NCBI GenBank assembly: GCA_004843345.1
Contig: CP039460.1
Span: forward strand, 1,721,001 to 1,785,000
Source: Acetobacteraceae bacterium
GTDB taxonomy: Bacteria; Pseudomonadota; Alphaproteobacteria; Acetobacterales; Acetobacteraceae
Direction: 5' to 3'
DNA: 64,000 nt
A program made the position numbers and the translations under genes. This document shows positions 61,156 through 64,000 of this stretch, piece after piece (positions within the stretch are counted from its first letter, which is position 1; each line of letters begins with the position of its first letter). The notes beneath the pieces were generated by a model, which saw only the letters and a list, made by a program, of their open reading frames with translations, searched no databases and was not told where the DNA came from.

Positions 61156-63099
61156 TTAAGAAAGAGTTTTCTTTTTAAAGGATAGAAAATTAATACGAGT
61201 ATGCGCAAGGAAAACCATTAGAATGGTCCAAATTCCTCCAATCCAAAACCAAGAACCAAGAGGATGGATACGCAGTTTGAATAGAAATTTCTCATCGCCA
61301 TTTTTTGTAGAAATGGCAGAGAGAACGGCATAATGATCTTCCAAAAGACCGTATTTGACAGCAGGAGGGGAGAGCGCTTGGCGTTGCCGTATATAAAAGC
61401 GTTTTTCGGGTTCAATAACGGTTTTGAGTTTTCCCTTTTGAAAGACTGAAAAATGAGCCTTGATTCCTTTGTAGTCAGATTTAGAAATTGGTTTAATGAA
61501 ATCAAGCTGCCATGTTTCGTGGTTTAAGGGGATTGTTTGGCCTTGTGAGAGCATGACGACATCGCCTTGAGAGGCACTTATGCCACAAAGACCTAAAATC
61601 GAAATACCGATTCCGATATGGGCCAGCATTGGATAAAAATACTTTTGTTTGTTTCGAAAGCAACTATAGAGGCTTTCAGCACTGGCACAGATCATCCAAA
61701 CAGCCCCTATATAAAAAAAATCAGCGATAAGGGGCATTTGAAGATAAAAAAGAGCTGGTGAAAAAAAGAGGCTTAGAATGGCTGGTATAAGGCTTTTTCT
61801 AAAAAGTTCTCTAAAATTAACTTTTCCTTTCCAAGGAAGGAAAAAGGCAACCCCCATGATCAGCAGTAAAAGGAGCGCCATTGGTAAAATGGTTTGATTG
61901 AAAAAAGGTTTTCCGACAGAAAGAATATGCCCCGCTAGAAATTGCGATAGAGGGGGGTATAATGTGCCAATAAAGACAGTCACCATCATGCTGTAAAGTA
62001 TAATATTGTTGATGGCGACAGCATTTTCAGTGGAAATTATAGGGGGATTTTCAGCTTTTTCTCGAAAAAGAGAGGCACGGAGGGCAAAAAGGCCAAATCC
62101 ACTCAAAAAGGCAATCGTAATGAGGAGAAGGATAGCTTCTCCTTTTTCTGGTGCCGCGGCAAAACTATGAACAGAGTTCATAATGCCCGATCGGACAAAG
62201 AATGTTGCCATGAGAGAGAGGATGAAGGTGCTGAGAGACAGCGCAAAGCACCATGAGATCAGGCGGCGTTTTTTCTCGGCCAAAGCAGAAGTGTGCAAGA
62301 GGGCTGTTGCCGTCAACCAAGGCATTAGAGAAGCATTTTCAACTGGATCCCAGAACCAATATCCTCCCCAGCCAAGTGTTCCATAAGCCCACCAAGCGCC
62401 AAGGATAATACCTCCAGAGAGAAGACACCAGCCTATGACAACCCAGTTTCGAAGGAGAGAAAAAAGTTTCTGACGGCATTTCCCTAGAAGTAGAGCTGAA
62501 AGAGTTAGCGAAAAAGGAACGGCAAAGCAGACATAGCCTGCGTAAAGCAGAGGAGGATGGCAAGCAAGTCCAGGGTCTAGGAGAAGAGGGTTAAGGCCAG
62601 CACCTTCTTCGGGCGCAGGAAAAATTCGAAGAAAAGGGTTTGATGTAAAGAGACAAAAAGCGCTGAGGCTTGCGGTAATAAGCCCTAAAAATCCTTGCGT
62701 AAGAGATTTAAAATGCCATTCTTTAAGGTGAGAAAGCCTAATAGCTGCGACATAATTGCAAATAGCGAGGAGGAAGAGCCATAAAAGAAGCGATCCATTA
62801 TGATTGCCCCAGCTTCCAGCAAGACGGTATAGGAGAGGCGCATTTGATGCCGAATTTTCAGTGACGAGAGCCACAGAAAAATCATTCATCGCAAAAGCAA
62901 ATAGCAGGCTGGAGATTGCTATAAAAATAGCAACGAAACCTGTTAAAGAGGCAGATTTTGCACAGGTTGAAAAAATAGGTTTTCGTGGGAAAAAATAGGC
63001 TAAAAAGGCGCTAAAAACCTGCGCTGTCCAAAAACACAACGCAAAAATAAGAGCACATAGGCCAACTTCCGGATTTAAAAAAGTAAAGAAGGCGTTCAT
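61156..63099 (-). CDS. ccmF: heme lyase subunit CcmF
   Basis: A 647-residue polytopic protein that, with CcmH, attaches heme from CcmE to apocytochrome c. The tryptophan-rich WGGYWFWDPVEN (244-255) is the heme-handling WWD-type motif, and NHNGSLLLW (99-107) and PLLLDPGLACHPPLLYAGY (171-189) are conserved. About 15 helices. Its start overlaps the ccmE stop (ATG at 63099 inside ccmE). Confidence 0.96.
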   Translation of the reverse strand: MNAFFTFLNPEVGLCALIFALCFWTAQVFSAFLAYFFPRKPIFSTCAKSASLTGFVAIFIAISSLLFAFAMNDFSVALVTENSASNAPLLYRLAGSWGNHNGSLLLWLFLLAICNYVAAIRLSHLKEWHFKSLTQGFLGLITASLSAFCLFTSNPFLRIFPAPEEGAGLNPLLLDPGLACHPPLLYAGYVCFAVPFSLTLSALLLGKCRQKLFSLLRNWVVIGWCLLSGGIILGAWWAYGTLGWGGYWFWDPVENASLMPWLTATALLHTSALAEKKRRLISWCFALSLSTFILSLMATFFVRSGIMNSVHSFAAAPEKGEAILLLITIAFLSGFGLFALRASLFREKAENPPIISTENAVAINNIILYSMMVTVFIGTLYPPLSQFLAGHILSVGKPFFNQTILPMALLLLLIMGVAFFLPWKGKVNFRELFRKSLIPAILSLFFSPALFYLQMPLIADFFYIGAVWMICASAESLYSCFRNKQKYFYPMLAHIGIGISILGLCGISASQGDVVMLSQGQTIPLNHETWQLDFIKPISKSDYKGIKAHFSVFQKGKLKTVIEPEKRFYIRQRQALSPPAVKYGLLEDHYAVLSAISTKNGDEKFLFKLRIHPLGSWFWIGGIWTILMVFLAHTRINFLSFKKKTLS

Positions 63100-63626
63100 T
63101 TAGCTTTAATCATTGTCTGCCATTCTTCAGGCGCAGGGGGAGAGCCAAAGCGTGGATCCCATTTACCACTTTCTTGGAGTGCTTTTGCGACTTCTGGCGG
63201 CATGTAGGTTTCGTCATGTCGTGCAAGAACTTCTGAAGCGACAAAAACATTATCTGAATTGAGATGTCCAAGAACAACCACAGATTGCCCTTCCCGAAAG
63301 AGGTCAGGCATGATGCCGGCATAGTAAATGGTTTGGCTTGCTTGCCCATCTGTGACGTCAAACCAATGAATAGGACGGTGTTTTCTTTCTCCTTGCTTCC
63401 AACTATTTGCGACAACCATTCCTCCAAGACGCACTTCTTTGTTGATAAAAGTTTGTTTTGTTGCAAGTTGCGAGGGGGTTGTGAAGAAAAGTAAGTTTGC
63501 AGAAAAAACACGTAAAAAGAAGAAAACGGAAACACTAAGAGACAGAAGAATCAGGACAAGCCAGATCAAACGACGCCATTTTGCAGGAAGATTTCTTTTT
63601 AATTTTTGATCTGATTGAGACATCAT
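63096..63626 (-). CDS. ccmE: heme chaperone CcmE
   Basis: CcmE binds heme covalently in the periplasm and passes it to CcmF. The HxxxY motif is His137-Asp-Glu-Thr-Tyr141 (RHDETYMPPEV). One N-terminal anchor helix (residues ~20-38) precedes an OB-fold-type domain (VRLGGMVVANSW, YYAGIMPDLFREG, VVVLGHL). 176 residues. Overlaps ccmF by four bases; follows ccmD by ten. Confidence 0.95.
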   Translation of the reverse strand: MMSQSDQKLKRNLPAKWRRLIWLVLILLSLSVSVFFFLRVFSANLLFFTTPSQLATKQTFINKEVRLGGMVVANSWKQGERKHRPIHWFDVTDGQASQTIYYAGIMPDLFREGQSVVVLGHLNSDNVFVASEVLARHDETYMPPEVAKALQESGKWDPRFGSPPAPEEWQTMIKAK

Positions 63627-63635
63627 TTTGATAAT

Positions 63636-63827
63636 TTATTGATTTAGCTGTTGGGGAGCAAAAGATTTGATCTGCTTTGCATAATAGCGCATTGTTTTAA
63701 GGGTTTTGATGGTCATAAAGGCGCAAACCCCTAGCACGAGAAAATAGCCAATAAAGACAAAAAGATAAGAATGCGGATTGGAAATGGCATTTTCATAGAG
63801 CTGAAAAAAGGTAGTTTGTGTTTTCAT
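63636..63827 (-). CDS. ccmD: heme exporter protein CcmD
   Basis: A 63-residue protein with one membrane helix (YLFVFIGYFLVLGVCAFMTI) and a basic C-terminal segment, the usual shape of CcmD, which helps release holoCcmE from the CcmABC complex. Identification rests on size, topology and position between ccmC and ccmE, because CcmD sequences vary greatly. Confidence 0.8.
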   Translation of the reverse strand: MKTQTTFFQLYENAISNPHSYLFVFIGYFLVLGVCAFMTIKTLKTMRYYAKQIKSFAPQQLNQ

Positions 63828-63837
63828 TTTGGCGACA

Positions 63838-64000
63838 TCAATCGATTGAGCTTGTATTTTGTAATAAAGATTTTAGCTGGCGCTCTCTGATCTTATTGTA
63901 CGTTTTCGCAAGAATAAGCCAAAGGCCGCCGAGGCTGAATCCAAGAAATGTGAAAGCCAGAGGCAACCACATTTGTATTGGCATGGGTGGCATATGCCCG
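63838..64000 (-). CDS. ccmC: heme exporter protein CcmC, C-terminal part
   Basis: Only the last ~54 codons are inside the window. They end at a TGA at 63838-63840. The visible part has the final membrane helix (MWLPLAFTFLGFSLGGLWLIL) followed by a basic tail (KTYNKIRERQLKS), as CcmC has. It starts ten bases before ccmD and should continue beyond the right edge. Confidence 0.75.
   Translation of the reverse strand, partial: GHMPPMPIQMWLPLAFTFLGFSLGGLWLILAKTYNKIRERQLKSLLQNTSSID

Overview
The window looks like the chromosome of a low-GC alphaproteobacterium, most likely an acetic-acid-bacterium relative (Acetobacteraceae). The support is a C4-pathway 5-aminolevulinate synthase, a System I cytochrome c maturation (ccm) operon, the ffh-rpsP-rimM-trmD-rplS order and tRNA genes with encoded CCA. 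The family-level placement is an inference; no 16S gene is present.

Layout. 1-1412: an HTH regulator, tRNA-Ser(TGA) and a short P-II protein. 1487-4163: an MFS transporter lies between the P-II gene and amtB. 4315-9237: ffh, rpsP, rimM, trmD, rplS and a class I aminotransferase. 9405-18421: envelope and transport genes (GtrII-like glycosyltransferase, secreted thioredoxin-like protein, OPT transporter, glycosyltransferase plus O-antigen-ligase-like pair, lipoprotein). 18572-20224: ispH, rnhA and tRNA-Asn(GTT).

20200-33103 is a first integrative island, placed in the 3' end of tRNA-Asn. It has a tyrosine integrase, an AlpA-like excisionase, a primase N-terminal domain, a TOPRIM protein, a DUF927-type ATPase, phage-like regulators and a cluster of GGTGAG iterons. 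Next to the tRNA it carries a three-gene cargo: an ankyrin lipoprotein, a class 3 lipase fused to a C-terminal PAAR-like domain, and a DUF3761 protein. This resembles a secreted lipase effector with its immunity protein. Decayed copies of island core genes flank the cargo.

33323-39086 is a tandem family of DUF805/SHOCT membrane proteins, two of them broken, with a LysR regulator and wrbA in between. 39164-44804: amino-acid permease, RhtA-like exporter, cysK/cysE, a DUF5131 protein and a degenerate SDR.

45034-51942 is a second, smaller island in tRNA-Val(GAC), bounded by a clear 43-44 bp repeat. It holds an archaeo-eukaryotic-type primase, an SF3-like helicase, AlpA, a decayed BRO-N antirepressor, an unknown gene overlapping the integrase stop, and the integrase. 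It has no capsid genes and resembles a P4/PICI-type satellite. The two islands share an overall plan while their replication proteins differ.

52004-64000: TonB-dependent receptor, MFS transporter, hemA (ALAS), cvpA, a stand-alone malic-enzyme NAD domain, and the ccmC-D-E-F-G-H-I operon on the minus strand. ALAS and ccm together supply and attach heme.

The most promising material for something undescribed is the lipase-PAAR/ankyrin/DUF3761 cassette and the unknown genes translationally tied to the two integrases.
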